Shown here: positions 24,877-33,968 of the stretch, in pieces
Layout of the letters: the number at the start of each line of letters is the position of its first letter
Position numbering within the stretch: the first letter of the stretch is position 1
From: Spirosoma fluviale
GTDB lineage: Bacteria > Bacteroidota > Bacteroidia > Cytophagales > Spirosomataceae
Assembly (NCBI RefSeq): GCF_900230225.1
Contig: NZ_OCNH01000002.1
Location: forward strand, 559,844-623,843
DNA: 64,000 nucleotides
Direction: 5' to 3'
Position numbers and translations under genes: made by a program
Notes under the pieces: model-generated
Told to the model about the DNA's origin: nothing
What the model saw: only the letters and a program-made list of their open reading frames with translations
The model's database searches: none

Positions 24877-27096
24877 ATGAAAAGCAAGATGTCACAGCTA
24901 TGGGTGGCCGTTCTGAGTGCGTGCTTATCCGGCAGCGCGTCAGCCCAGTTGGTCAGTCAACGAGTGGCTTCTCAGCCCCAAATGACGGATTCGCTGCCCA
25001 CCCGAACCCTGAACCAGGTGACGGTAAAAGGGAATCGTTCGACATTTGTGGAGTCGTTGCCTAATATACAGGGTACGTATTTGATGGGTGGGAAGAAAAG
25101 TGAGGTAATTCGGTTATCGGAAATCGACGCGAACGTAGCCGAAAAAACGCCCCGTCAGCTCTTTGCCCGGATTCCCGGTGTATTTGTCTATGATATGGAT
25201 GGTACGGGGAATCAGATCAACATTGCCACCCGAGGTCTTGATCCGCACCGTTCCTGGGAGAATAATATTCGTCAGAATGGTGTCATTACCAACTCCGACA
25301 TGTACGGTTATCCAGCCAGTCATTACTCACCACCGATGGAAAGTATCAACCGGATCGAACTCGTTCGCGGTACGGCTTCGCTTCAATACGGGGCACAGTT
25401 TGGGGGTATGCTCAATTACGTAACCAAAGGGGCCGATACGACCCGCCGGTTCGGATTTGAAACCGTCAATTCGCTGGGTACTTACGGCTTGCGGAGTTCA
25501 TATAACGCCATTGGCGGTCGGGTGGGTAAATGGACGTATTACGCTTATTACTACCGCCGTCATTCGGATGGGTATCGGCAGAACAGCCAGTCCAATGCCG
25601 AAGCCCAGTTCGGGCGGGTGCAGTTTCAGGCAAGCCGGACATTGAGCCTGACGGCGGAGTTTGGCCGGTCGACGTACACCTACCAGATTCCCGGTCCGCT
25701 GACGGATGCCATGTTTGCCCAGGACCCGCGCCAGTCGACCCGGAGCCGCAACTATTTTAACCCGGACATCTACATCCCGTCGGTAAAAGCCGACTGGCAA
25801 TTGTCGGACCGAACGCGGCTTTCGTGGACCGTTTCGGCAGTGTTGGGTGCCCGGAATAGCGTTCAACTGAATGCGTTTGCGACCGTTCCCGACACGATTA
25901 GTCGGGTGACGGGGCAATACAGACCCCGGCAGGTAGATGTCGACAACTTCAATAGCTACACCTCCGAAACGCGGTTGCTGCATCGCTACAAACTCGGTGG
26001 GATTGGCGCTACACTGGCGACGGGTGTCCAGTTGATTAGCACGGATCTGCACCGGCGACAACTGGGCGTTGGCACAACCGCCAGCGATTTCGACCTGACG
26101 CTAACCAGCCCGTTCAAACGTGATTTACACTTTCGAACCAACAACATCGCCATGTTTGCCGAAAATCAGTTTTACCTCACCAACCGACTAACGGTCTCGC
26201 CGGGTATTCGTATCGAACAGGGCAAAACGGAGATGCGGGGCTCTATTACGTATTACGATCCGGGTAATCTGCCCACCGATATCTGCCACAAATTTGCCTT
26301 GCTGGGCGTCAATGGGGAGTACCGGATCAACGATATCGTGAAAGTGTACGGAGGCTGGTCGCAGGCGTATCGCCCGGTTATTTTTAAGGACATTATCCCC
26401 ACGTCGGTTTACGAACGCATCGACAAGAGTCTGAAAGATGCCTACGGGTATAACGCTGAAATCGGGGTCGATGGCCGCTGGCAGGGGCTGCATATGAATA
26501 TCACGGTTTTTGATCTGCTCTACCGGAATCGCCTGGGTACCCTGCTGTTGACCAATACCGATGGCTCGAACTATGTGTTTCGCACCAACATTGGCGACAG
26601 CCGGAGCACGGGTTTCGAAGCGCTGATCGAAGGGCAACTTGTTCAGGCGGGCAAGGTAACGATCAATGGGTTCACCTCGACAGCCTTCAACAACGCCCGC
26701 TACCTCAACGGTCGGGTTGCGGCCGGTGGTGAGAATCGGACGATAGCGGGTAATGAGGTGGAATCGGCTCCGCGCTGGACCAGCCGCAATGGATTGTCGG
26801 CCCGATACGGAACCGCCAGTTTGACGCTGCAATACAGCTACGTCAGCCAGACCTTCTCCGACGCGCTCAATACGGCTGTTCCTTCGGCCAATGGCGCGGT
26901 GGGACCAGTGCCTGCCTACAGCCTGTGGGACCTGAATGGTACCTGGCACATCCGGCCTTCGCTCACCGTGCGGGGCAGTGTCAGTAACCTGCTAAACAAA
27001 CAATATTTCACCAAACGCCCAACTTTCTATCCAGGGCCGGGCGTCTGGTCGTCGGATGGCCGCAGTGCAGTACTAACCGTTGGCCTCACGATTTAG
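24877..27096 (+). CDS. TonB-dependent receptor, FecA-like
   Basis: A 739-residue receptor with a signal peptide. There is no carboxypeptidase-like extension and no STN domain. The plug (about 70-190) contains ARIPGVFVYDMDGTGNQINI, ATRGLDPHRSWENNIRQNGV and IELVRGTASLQYGAQFGG, as in ferric-citrate FecA-type receptors. The 22-strand barrel ends VLTVGLTI. It would import a siderophore or similar chelate using TonB energy. It is flanked by two barrel proteins, and no sensor FecR/sigma pair is present, so control must differ from the fec paradigm. Confidence 0.9.
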   Translation: MKSKMSQLWVAVLSACLSGSASAQLVSQRVASQPQMTDSLPTRTLNQVTVKGNRSTFVESLPNIQGTYLMGGKKSEVIRLSEIDANVAEKTPRQLFARIPGVFVYDMDGTGNQINIATRGLDPHRSWENNIRQNGVITNSDMYGYPASHYSPPMESINRIELVRGTASLQYGAQFGGMLNYVTKGADTTRRFGFETVNSLGTYGLRSSYNAIGGRVGKWTYYAYYYRRHSDGYRQNSQSNAEAQFGRVQFQASRTLSLTAEFGRSTYTYQIPGPLTDAMFAQDPRQSTRSRNYFNPDIYIPSVKADWQLSDRTRLSWTVSAVLGARNSVQLNAFATVPDTISRVTGQYRPRQVDVDNFNSYTSETRLLHRYKLGGIGATLATGVQLISTDLHRRQLGVGTTASDFDLTLTSPFKRDLHFRTNNIAMFAENQFYLTNRLTVSPGIRIEQGKTEMRGSITYYDPGNLPTDICHKFALLGVNGEYRINDIVKVYGGWSQAYRPVIFKDIIPTSVYERIDKSLKDAYGYNAEIGVDGRWQGLHMNITVFDLLYRNRLGTLLLTNTDGSNYVFRTNIGDSRSTGFEALIEGQLVQAGKVTINGFTSTAFNNARYLNGRVAAGGENRTIAGNEVESAPRWTSRNGLSARYGTASLTLQYSYVSQTFSDALNTAVPSANGAVGPVPAYSLWDLNGTWHIRPSLTVRGSVSNLLNKQYFTKRPTFYPGPGVWSSDGRSAVLTVGLTI

Positions 27097-27170
27097 ATAG
27101 TGGTTAATGGTTACTGAGTTACTTGTTAATGTGCTGACTGTTAACCAATAATCAATAACTAATAACTATT
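27096..27170. repeat. Word-repeat hairpin, copy 2
   Basis: TAGTGGTTAATGGTTACTG on the left and ACCAATAATCAATAACTA on the right share the vocabulary of the 24759 hairpin, again directly after a stop codon. The two are related but not identical. Confidence 0.55.
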
Positions 27171-27216
27171 AATCAACAACTGGATAATCCATCGTATTCT
27201 AAAATAGAACCAACCA

Positions 27217-28113
27217 ATGAAAAGAAATTTAAAATGCCTGATCCTTGCTGCGCTACTGACGCCCTTCGCGGCTCAGGCTCAGATGCCGCAGGATGCGATT
27301 TACATGAACAAACGGCAAATCTGCGTAGCGGGTATGTACGGCTACAGCTCCTGGAACCAGTACTGGGAAAATACCCTCAAACGTGAGAATTTCAACATCG
27401 GCACGCACACTACCCAGAGCTTTATGCTGATGCCTGTTATCGGGATTACCAAGCGGGTCAATGTTATCCTGAGTCTGCCGTATGTCTGGACGAGCACCAG
27501 TGCGGGCAACCTGATGGGTCAGCGGGGCATTCAGGACGCGTCGGCCTGGCTGAAAGTGAAAGCCGTACAGGTCGGAGGGTTTTCGGTCAATGCGGTTGTT
27601 GGCGGCTCCATTCCGCTGGGTAGTTATGTGCCGAGTTTCCTGCCCATGTCCATTGGTCTGCAATGCCGGACGTTCACGGGACGCCTGTTGCTGAACTACA
27701 AGGAACCCAAAACGGGCCTTTATCTGACAGCGCACGGCAGCTATGGCTGGCGGAGTAACATGCGTATCGACCAGGATGCTTATCAGGCCAACGAACGGGT
27801 GTACAATACCAACGAGGTGCAGGTGCCCAATACCTATGATGCAGCTGTTCGGCTCGGTGTACAGCGGAAGGGCTGGCAAACGGAATTCTGGGCGGAGCGC
27901 TCGGCCTGCCTCAACGGAGACAACATCCGCCGGAACGACATGCCGTTTCCGACCAACAACATGCAGGCGACATCGGTGGGCTGGTATGCTAAAGTACAGC
28001 CGCATAACATCGGGGTCAACGCCCGTGTGGGGTATGTGGTCGACGGGTTAAATGTAGGCCAGAGCACCAGCTACATGCTGGGGCTATTGTATCAGATCAA
28101 TTTTAAGAAATAA
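27217..28113 (+). CDS. Outer-membrane transporter-like barrel
   Basis: A signal peptide ending AQAQ precedes a 298-residue barrel with ITKRVNVILSLPYVWTSTSA, GGSIPLGSYVPSFLPMSIGL and an end in MLGLLYQINFKK. These features recall the transporter families near phenol/MetA-type channels in Bacteroidota. It follows the TonB receptor and precedes the haloperoxidase-like gene by 27 bases, so those two are probably co-transcribed. Substrate unknown. Confidence 0.7.
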   Translation: MKRNLKCLILAALLTPFAAQAQMPQDAIYMNKRQICVAGMYGYSSWNQYWENTLKRENFNIGTHTTQSFMLMPVIGITKRVNVILSLPYVWTSTSAGNLMGQRGIQDASAWLKVKAVQVGGFSVNAVVGGSIPLGSYVPSFLPMSIGLQCRTFTGRLLLNYKEPKTGLYLTAHGSYGWRSNMRIDQDAYQANERVYNTNEVQVPNTYDAAVRLGVQRKGWQTEFWAERSACLNGDNIRRNDMPFPTNNMQATSVGWYAKVQPHNIGVNARVGYVVDGLNVGQSTSYMLGLLYQINFKK

Positions 28114-28140
28114 TTCGACTCCTGAAGCGTCTGTAACGCC

Positions 28141-29688
28141 ATGAAAAAATATAGTAAACTACTGACAATAAGCTGCGTACTGGTCGGTCTGTCGGCCGCC
28201 GTTATCTCTTGTGATAAAAGCATTACCGAGCCATTGCGGGTAGGGTATACGCCCACCAGTGTCGACGACAAGGCCGGTACCTGGAAAACCTACGTGCTCA
28301 CCGCACCTACCGATGTAACGGTGGCTACGCCAACAGCGGTAACCTCGTCTGAATACTTAGCTGAAGTCGCAGACCTTAAAAGCAAATCGGCGAGTTTAAC
28401 CCAGGAACAACAGGAAGCGGTTGTCTATTGGGGAGCCGGAGCGGTTTATCGCTGGAATGAAATTGCCCGCGAACTGGCTGCGAGATACAACGTGCCACCA
28501 GCCTCCACCCCCGACGGGAAGTACCCCGTTCCGGATGCGGCTAACCCGCTGGCCGATCCCCGGTTCCCGTTTGCCAACCCACCCTATACGGCCCGGGCGT
28601 TTGCCTATCTGAGCGTAGCGCAATACGATGCACTGGTGGCTGCCTGGAACTTTAAGTACAAATTCAAACGGTCGGCTCCTTCGAAAGCGGATGCCAGCGT
28701 TCGGGTTGCGTTACCAAGTTCGGCCTTGCCTTCGTATCCATCGGAAGATGCGGTGGTGGCAGCGGCTTCGTACACGGTGCTGAAAGCGATGTTTCCGGGC
28801 GAAGTGCCCTTTCTGGATGCCAAGCTGGCCGAACACCGCAACAGCCGCCTGTGGGCCGGTATGAACGTCATGAGTGACCTGAACGCTGGGGGTAATTTAG
28901 GCAGTCAGGTAGCGGCTAAAGTGATGGCTCGCGCCAGAGCCGATGGTATGAGTGCCGCCAACAACCAGACGCTCACGGCAGCTATGATCACCGATGCCAA
29001 AGCCCGGGGGTTGAGTGAGGTTTGGGTCAGCCAGGAGACACCAGCCCGTCCGCCAATGCTGCCCAACTACGGAGCGGTGATGAACTGGAATTTCGACGCG
29101 GCTACCAAAGTGAAACTGCGCCCCGGTCCACCGCCAGCCCTTGGTAGTGCGGAGTTTACAACGGCGCTGAATGAGCTGAAGGCGATCAACAAAAACCAGA
29201 CCCGCGAACAGGCCCGGATTGCCAACTATTGGGCCGATGGAGCGGGAACGTACACGCCCCCCGGCCACTGGATGCGAACAGCAGCCAATGCAGCCCACGA
29301 CGCGAAGTACAGCGAAGTGCGCATGGCCCGTACGCTGGCGCTGGTGGCTACCGCTCTGATGGACGCCGGCGTTTGCTGCTGGGATACTAAAATGTTCTAT
29401 TACTACCCCCGTCCGCAGCAGTTTGGCGTGAAAACGTCCGTGGGTCTTCCAAATTTTCCGTCCTACACGTCGGGGCATTCGACCTTCTCGGCGGCTGCGG
29501 CTGTCGTGCTGGCCAGCATCTTTCCCGATCAGGCCGACGACTTCTGGAAGAAAGCGCAGGAAGCTTCTGATTCACGGGTGTATGGCATGATCCATTACCG
29601 GTTCGACTGTACGGCTGGATTAGCCTGTGGTAAGAACATTGGCGCTTATGCCGTAGAACGCGGTAAAGCAGACGGGTCTGGACTGTAA
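28141..29688 (+). CDS. Vanadium-dependent haloperoxidase / PAP2 superfamily lipoprotein
   Basis: A lipoprotein signal (AAVISCDKS) precedes a 515-residue all-helical enzyme. All three active-site motifs of the vanadium-haloperoxidase/PAP2 superfamily are present near the C-terminus: K-x6-RP in KMFYYYPRPQ, SGH in PSYTSGHSTF and SR-x5-H in SRVYGMIHYRFD. Such proteins bind vanadate or phosphate. They either oxidise halides with peroxide or act as acid phosphatases, and sequence alone does not separate these. It ends just before a perfect 50-bp inverted repeat. Confidence 0.9.
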   Translation: MKKYSKLLTISCVLVGLSAAVISCDKSITEPLRVGYTPTSVDDKAGTWKTYVLTAPTDVTVATPTAVTSSEYLAEVADLKSKSASLTQEQQEAVVYWGAGAVYRWNEIARELAARYNVPPASTPDGKYPVPDAANPLADPRFPFANPPYTARAFAYLSVAQYDALVAAWNFKYKFKRSAPSKADASVRVALPSSALPSYPSEDAVVAAASYTVLKAMFPGEVPFLDAKLAEHRNSRLWAGMNVMSDLNAGGNLGSQVAAKVMARARADGMSAANNQTLTAAMITDAKARGLSEVWVSQETPARPPMLPNYGAVMNWNFDAATKVKLRPGPPPALGSAEFTTALNELKAINKNQTREQARIANYWADGAGTYTPPGHWMRTAANAAHDAKYSEVRMARTLALVATALMDAGVCCWDTKMFYYYPRPQQFGVKTSVGLPNFPSYTSGHSTFSAAAAVVLASIFPDQADDFWKKAQEASDSRVYGMIHYRFDCTAGLACGKNIGAYAVERGKADGSGL

Positions 29689-29703
29689 AGAATACTTATT
29701 TAC

Positions 29704-29828
29704 CACCCCCAACCGAAGCGTCGGCCCGGCCCCCTCCTAAAACAGGAGGGGGCTTAAACAAGGATAACCTTCTGCATAGCCCCCTCCTGTTTTAGGAGGG
29801 GGCCGGGCCGACGCTTCGGTTGGGGGTG
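29704..29828. repeat. Perfect 50-bp inverted repeat with nested palindromes
   Basis: Arms 29704-29753 and 29779-29828 are identical over all 50 bases when one is reversed, with a 25-base loop. Each arm contains its own palindrome (CCCCCTCCT-AAAAC-AGGAGGGGG). It separates the haloperoxidase gene from the following SnoaL-like gene and likely stops or attenuates transcription. The perfection suggests a recently arrived mobile palindrome or active repair between the arms. Confidence 0.9.
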
Positions 29829-29869
29829 TTAACATTAACCATCATCACAAATTTCTCCCTCCATCACTC

Positions 29870-30409
29870 ATGAAGTCAAGTAAATACATACTGGTCGCCA
29901 TTCTCTTACTGGCTGGTTCGATTGCGGTTCAGGCGCAATATATCGCGATGAATACGGGCGTAGCCCAGAAGAACGAGGCTCTAATTAAGAAAAACAACGC
30001 ACTAACGGTAAGTACTGCCAATGGTAGAACCGTTGTCGCTTTCTTTAATGCACTACTGAATGCCCGCGACGTAGCATTCCTGAAAACCGTCATTACGCCG
30101 GATATTCATTTTCGGAATTCGCTGGGCGCAACCGTGGAAGGCATTGATGGTCTGGTCCAGATGATGGGTAAAATGGATAACAACTTTGCCGGTTTTCGAA
30201 TCGACATAACCGAGGTGGTCAGCGAGGGTGATGCCGTATTCCTGAAAGCTAACTTTTCGGGCACGCACAGCAGTGCGTTTCTGGCTCCTGCTGCAACGGG
30301 TAAACCGTTTACGGTACCCGGTTTCGCACGTTTTACGCTGCGGGATGGTAAAGTGGCGGAGGGGTTCGCGGTGGCTGACTTTTACCAGATCACGAAACAA
30401 ATTCAATAA
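29870..30409 (+). CDS. SnoaL-like / NTF2-fold secreted protein
   Basis: A signal peptide ending VQAQ precedes an NTF2-like alpha+beta cone (about 50-175): FFNALLNARDVAFLKTVITP, DIHFRNSLGATVEGIDGL and a LRDGKVAEGFAVADFYQ close. SnoaL-type domains serve as polyketide cyclases, isomerases or simple binding scaffolds. It ends 8 bases before an AhpD-like gene and so shares its transcript. A role on the same unknown substrate is inferred. Confidence 0.8.
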   Translation: MKSSKYILVAILLLAGSIAVQAQYIAMNTGVAQKNEALIKKNNALTVSTANGRTVVAFFNALLNARDVAFLKTVITPDIHFRNSLGATVEGIDGLVQMMGKMDNNFAGFRIDITEVVSEGDAVFLKANFSGTHSSAFLAPAATGKPFTVPGFARFTLRDGKVAEGFAVADFYQITKQIQ

Positions 30410-30417
30410 CTCAACGT

Positions 30418-30978
30418 ATGCCTCATATACCACTGCCTGAGCAACTCCCCGGCATTACGGGACTGCTCGAATATCGTTTGGACACGGCTCAGCCCATTCG
30501 TGAGCTCACGCAGATTTTACTGCGGGGTGAATCAACGTTGTCGCCGGGGGAGCGTGAGCTGATTGCCGCGCTGGTCTCGTCGCGAAACTGCACGAATTTC
30601 TGTGAAGCAGCCCATACCAAAGCCGCCGACCTGCTGCTGGGCGACGATGAAACGGCCCTGGCCGTGAAACAGGATATCGAAACGGCACCTGTCAGCGGGA
30701 AAATGAAAGCCTTGCTTCAGATCGCGGCCCTCGCTCAAAGGAGTGGTAAAGCCGTCACGGCCGAAGCCGTAGCCCGCGCCCGCGAAGCCGGTGCCACCGA
30801 CCGCGAGATTCACGATACGGTGCTGATTACAGCCCTGTTCTCGTTGTACAACAAGTACGTGGATGGCATGGCCACAGTCGCCCCGGCCGACCCCGCGTAT
30901 TACCAGATGCTTGGTGAGCGGATCACCAGCCGGGGCTATGTTCGGCCACCGGGGGGGTATCCTGTACAAACACACTAA
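30418..30978 (+). CDS. AhpD-like carboxymuconolactone decarboxylase paralogue 1 (TxxC variant)
   Basis: A 186-residue AhpD/CMD-fold protein starting MPHIPLPEQLPGITGLLEYR. Its active-site helix is ERELIAALVSSRNCTNFCEA, with Cys58, Thr59, Cys62 and His66. The usual CxxC of AhpD is therefore replaced by T-x-x-C with an extra Cys one place earlier, so normal disulfide chemistry is doubtful. Conserved GATDREIHDTVLITALFSLY and NKYVDGMATV follow. It is one of three paralogues in 6 kb, probably co-transcribed with the SnoaL-like gene. Confidence 0.88.
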   Translation: MPHIPLPEQLPGITGLLEYRLDTAQPIRELTQILLRGESTLSPGERELIAALVSSRNCTNFCEAAHTKAADLLLGDDETALAVKQDIETAPVSGKMKALLQIAALAQRSGKAVTAEAVARAREAGATDREIHDTVLITALFSLYNKYVDGMATVAPADPAYYQMLGERITSRGYVRPPGGYPVQTH

Positions 30979-31142
30979 CTGGTTGGTAGGGCGCTTGCCC
31001 ATATGTCGTGCGGTATAGATAACCGCACGGCGAACCTGAAAACAAACCGATTTTCTCATTTACTGGACGTTCATTCACCGACCGGAAACTACCCGTTTCT
31101 GGTCGGCATACCCCCTCATTTGCTTTTTTTACTCAAATAGAC

Positions 31143-33935
31143 ATGAAAACGAGAATATTTATTGCCGTGCTGGCAATGCTCTATATTTTTTCCTCAACCG
31201 CCTGGGCGCAGTCGCGCCGGGTGTCGGGTACGGTACTGGATGCCGATAATAACCAGCCCATGGCGGGTGCCAGTGTGGCTGTCAGAGGGCAGCAAACCGG
31301 TGCCGTTGCCGATGCCGCCGGACATTTTGCGCTGACGGTCAATCAACGTGGCCCGTTAACGCTAAAGATTTCGATGGTTGGCTACCAAAGCCGGACGGTT
31401 GCCGTGGCCGATGGAGAGCAGGCTGTTTCGGTAACGCTTCAACCCGCTACGAATGCGTTGCAGGATGTGGTAGTGGCCGCGTCTCGGGTAGAAGAGAGTT
31501 TATTGCTGGCCCCCGTAACGGTCGAGAAAATGGACGTTCGGGCCATTCGGGAAACGCCTTCGGCTACCTTTTACGAAGGCATCAACAACCTGAAAGGGGT
31601 CGATATGGTCACGAGTGGGCTGACCTATAAGCAAATCAACACGCGCGGGTTTGCCAGCACCGGAAACAGCCGGTTTCTGCAACTCATCGACGGGGTCGAT
31701 AACCAACCGGCTGGTTTTGGTTTCTCGGTTGGCAACATGTTCGGGTTGAGCGATCTGGATGCCGAGAGTGTTGAACTGGTGCCGGGAGCGGCTTCGGCTT
31801 TGTACGGCCCGGCGGCTTTTAATGGGGCGTTGCTCATGACCAGCAAGAACCCATTCAAATACCAGGGATTGAGCGTGCAGACGAAAGTTGGCGTCAACCA
31901 CATCAATGATCCCAATACAGGTGCCGCTATCTATCAGGACTACGGCCTTCGCTATGCCAAAGCCTTTAACAACCGGCTGGCCATAAAGCTGGTGGGTTCG
32001 TACATGAAGGGCCTCGACTGGTTTGCTACCGATTATACCGATGTGGATGCTACTACATCGCCCGAAAAACGGGGGCTCAGCAACCCGGCTTACAACGGAC
32101 TGAATGTGTATGGCGACGAGGTGAACCGCACCATTACGGGCATCGGCAAAGTAGCCCGCACGGGTTATCTGGAAAAAAACCTGACCGATTACCATGTCTA
32201 TAGCCTGAAATTGAATGGGGCGGTTCACTACCGCATTACCCCAAAGCTGGAGGCCATTTATTCGTTCAACTACGCAAAAGGAACGGCTAATTATACGGGT
32301 AGTAATCGCTTTTCGGTGAATGGCTTTTCGCTGCTTCAGCACCGGATTGAGTTGCGGGGAGCGAATTTCCTGGTGCGCGGCTACACCAATCAGGAAGATT
32401 CGCACGATTCGTATAACACGCGTTCGCTGGGGCAACAGATTGACCGGACGTGGGTGCGCGACCTCAACGGTAACGTGGTGGCCCCGAACGTGGCGGACCA
32501 AACCTGGTTTGACCGCTATACGGCTGCGTACCAGGGAAAAGTTCAGGGCGTAACGGGTAACGACAATACGAGTGCCCGTTCGTTTGCCGATCAGGGGCGT
32601 TTGCTTCCCGGTTCTGCCGAGTTTGAACAACAAAAGGCGCGGCTCATTGGTATTCAGGGACTGGCCGGAGCGGGCATCCTGAGCCAGACGAACATGTACC
32701 ATGCCGATGCACAGTACAACTTCACGCCTGTTCTGAAATCGGCGGGGCTAATAGGGACGGATTTTCTGGTTGGTGGTAATTTCCGGCAGTTCAGCCTGTT
32801 CACGAACGGAACGCTGTTTGACGATAAAGGCGGTCGGATTTTGTATAGTGAGGTCGGCGCGTTTGCCCAATTGAGCAAGTCGATGCTGGCCGATAAGCTG
32901 AAACTGACGCTATCGGGTCGGTACGACAAAAACCAGAACTTCGCAGGTTACTTTACACCCCGTGCCTCGGCGGTATTCTCCCCCAGCGACCGGCACCATT
33001 TCCGGGCATCGTTCCAGACGGGCTATCGCAATCCAACCCCCAGCGATCAGTTCATCAAACTCAATGTTGGCCCCATCACGATTCTGGGCGGGGCACCGAG
33101 CAACAGTTCGGGCATGAACGTGTACGAAAACTCGTTCAACTCAACCAGCATCGGCGGCTTTGTGAACGGTTTTCTGGGTCAGGTCAATAGCGTTGGCGCG
33201 CAACAGGCAGTGCTGAACAACAAAAACAAGCTGGTCAAGTCGAATGTGCCATACATTGCTCCTGAGCGGGTGCAGAGTTTCGAAGTGGGCTATCGGGCCT
33301 TGCTAACGAGCCGGATATCGCTCGACGCGAATTACTACTTCGGGGCCTATCGGAATTTCATTCTGAACACTGTTGTCATTCGGCCCAACAGTCCCGTGCT
33401 GGCGGCTGATGGCAGCATCAATCCGGCGGCAGCGCAGGACATTCTGAATTCTGCCTATCAGGCGTTTCAGTTGTATACCAACGCGCCCGACCGCGTAACG
33501 GCACAGGGAGCCACCCTTGGTTTGAACTACGCCACCGCCAGCGGTTACACCCTGACGGGCAACGGCACCTGGTCGGCTTTTAACCTGCAAAACGCCGACC
33601 CGAACAACATTCCGGCGTTCAACACGCCCCGCTACAAAACCAATGTAACATTCGGGCATCGGAACATTTTGCCTAATGTAGGATTCAATGTAGCCTGGCA
33701 CTGGCAGGATGCGTTCGATTGGGTGGGTTCGTTCAACGACCTGCGCCCCGGCCGGATTCAGGCCTACAACCTGATCGATGCGCAGGTGACGCTCAAACTG
33801 CCGAGCTACAAGGCATTGCTCAAAATCGGCGCGTCGAACCTGACCAACCAGTACGTCGTGCAGGCCTATGGTTCTCCGGCCGTGGGTGGTTTGTATTACC
33901 TGTCATTGACGTTCGATCAGGGTATGTTGCGGTAG
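31143..33935 (+). CDS. TonB-dependent receptor with carboxypeptidase-regulatory-like domain
   Basis: A 930-residue receptor. After the signal (SSTAWAQ) comes the CarboxypepD_reg-like domain (about 26-105; RVSGTVLDADNNQPMAGASV). A plug follows with FYEGINNLKGVDMVTSGLTY, NTRGFASTGNSRFLQLIDGV and VELVPGAASALYGPAAFNG, then the barrel ending in YYLSLTFDQGMLR. No SusD partner is next to it, so it is not a classical glycan PUL receptor. It lies between AhpD-like genes and an MFS transporter, suggesting import of a small molecule for the same pathway. Confidence 0.92.
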   Translation: MKTRIFIAVLAMLYIFSSTAWAQSRRVSGTVLDADNNQPMAGASVAVRGQQTGAVADAAGHFALTVNQRGPLTLKISMVGYQSRTVAVADGEQAVSVTLQPATNALQDVVVAASRVEESLLLAPVTVEKMDVRAIRETPSATFYEGINNLKGVDMVTSGLTYKQINTRGFASTGNSRFLQLIDGVDNQPAGFGFSVGNMFGLSDLDAESVELVPGAASALYGPAAFNGALLMTSKNPFKYQGLSVQTKVGVNHINDPNTGAAIYQDYGLRYAKAFNNRLAIKLVGSYMKGLDWFATDYTDVDATTSPEKRGLSNPAYNGLNVYGDEVNRTITGIGKVARTGYLEKNLTDYHVYSLKLNGAVHYRITPKLEAIYSFNYAKGTANYTGSNRFSVNGFSLLQHRIELRGANFLVRGYTNQEDSHDSYNTRSLGQQIDRTWVRDLNGNVVAPNVADQTWFDRYTAAYQGKVQGVTGNDNTSARSFADQGRLLPGSAEFEQQKARLIGIQGLAGAGILSQTNMYHADAQYNFTPVLKSAGLIGTDFLVGGNFRQFSLFTNGTLFDDKGGRILYSEVGAFAQLSKSMLADKLKLTLSGRYDKNQNFAGYFTPRASAVFSPSDRHHFRASFQTGYRNPTPSDQFIKLNVGPITILGGAPSNSSGMNVYENSFNSTSIGGFVNGFLGQVNSVGAQQAVLNNKNKLVKSNVPYIAPERVQSFEVGYRALLTSRISLDANYYFGAYRNFILNTVVIRPNSPVLAADGSINPAAAQDILNSAYQAFQLYTNAPDRVTAQGATLGLNYATASGYTLTGNGTWSAFNLQNADPNNIPAFNTPRYKTNVTFGHRNILPNVGFNVAWHWQDAFDWVGSFNDLRPGRIQAYNLIDAQVTLKLPSYKALLKIGASNLTNQYVVQAYGSPAVGGLYYLSLTFDQGMLR

Positions 33936-33968
33936 GTATTGAAATCATCAGACTTCTAAAATCAACTT

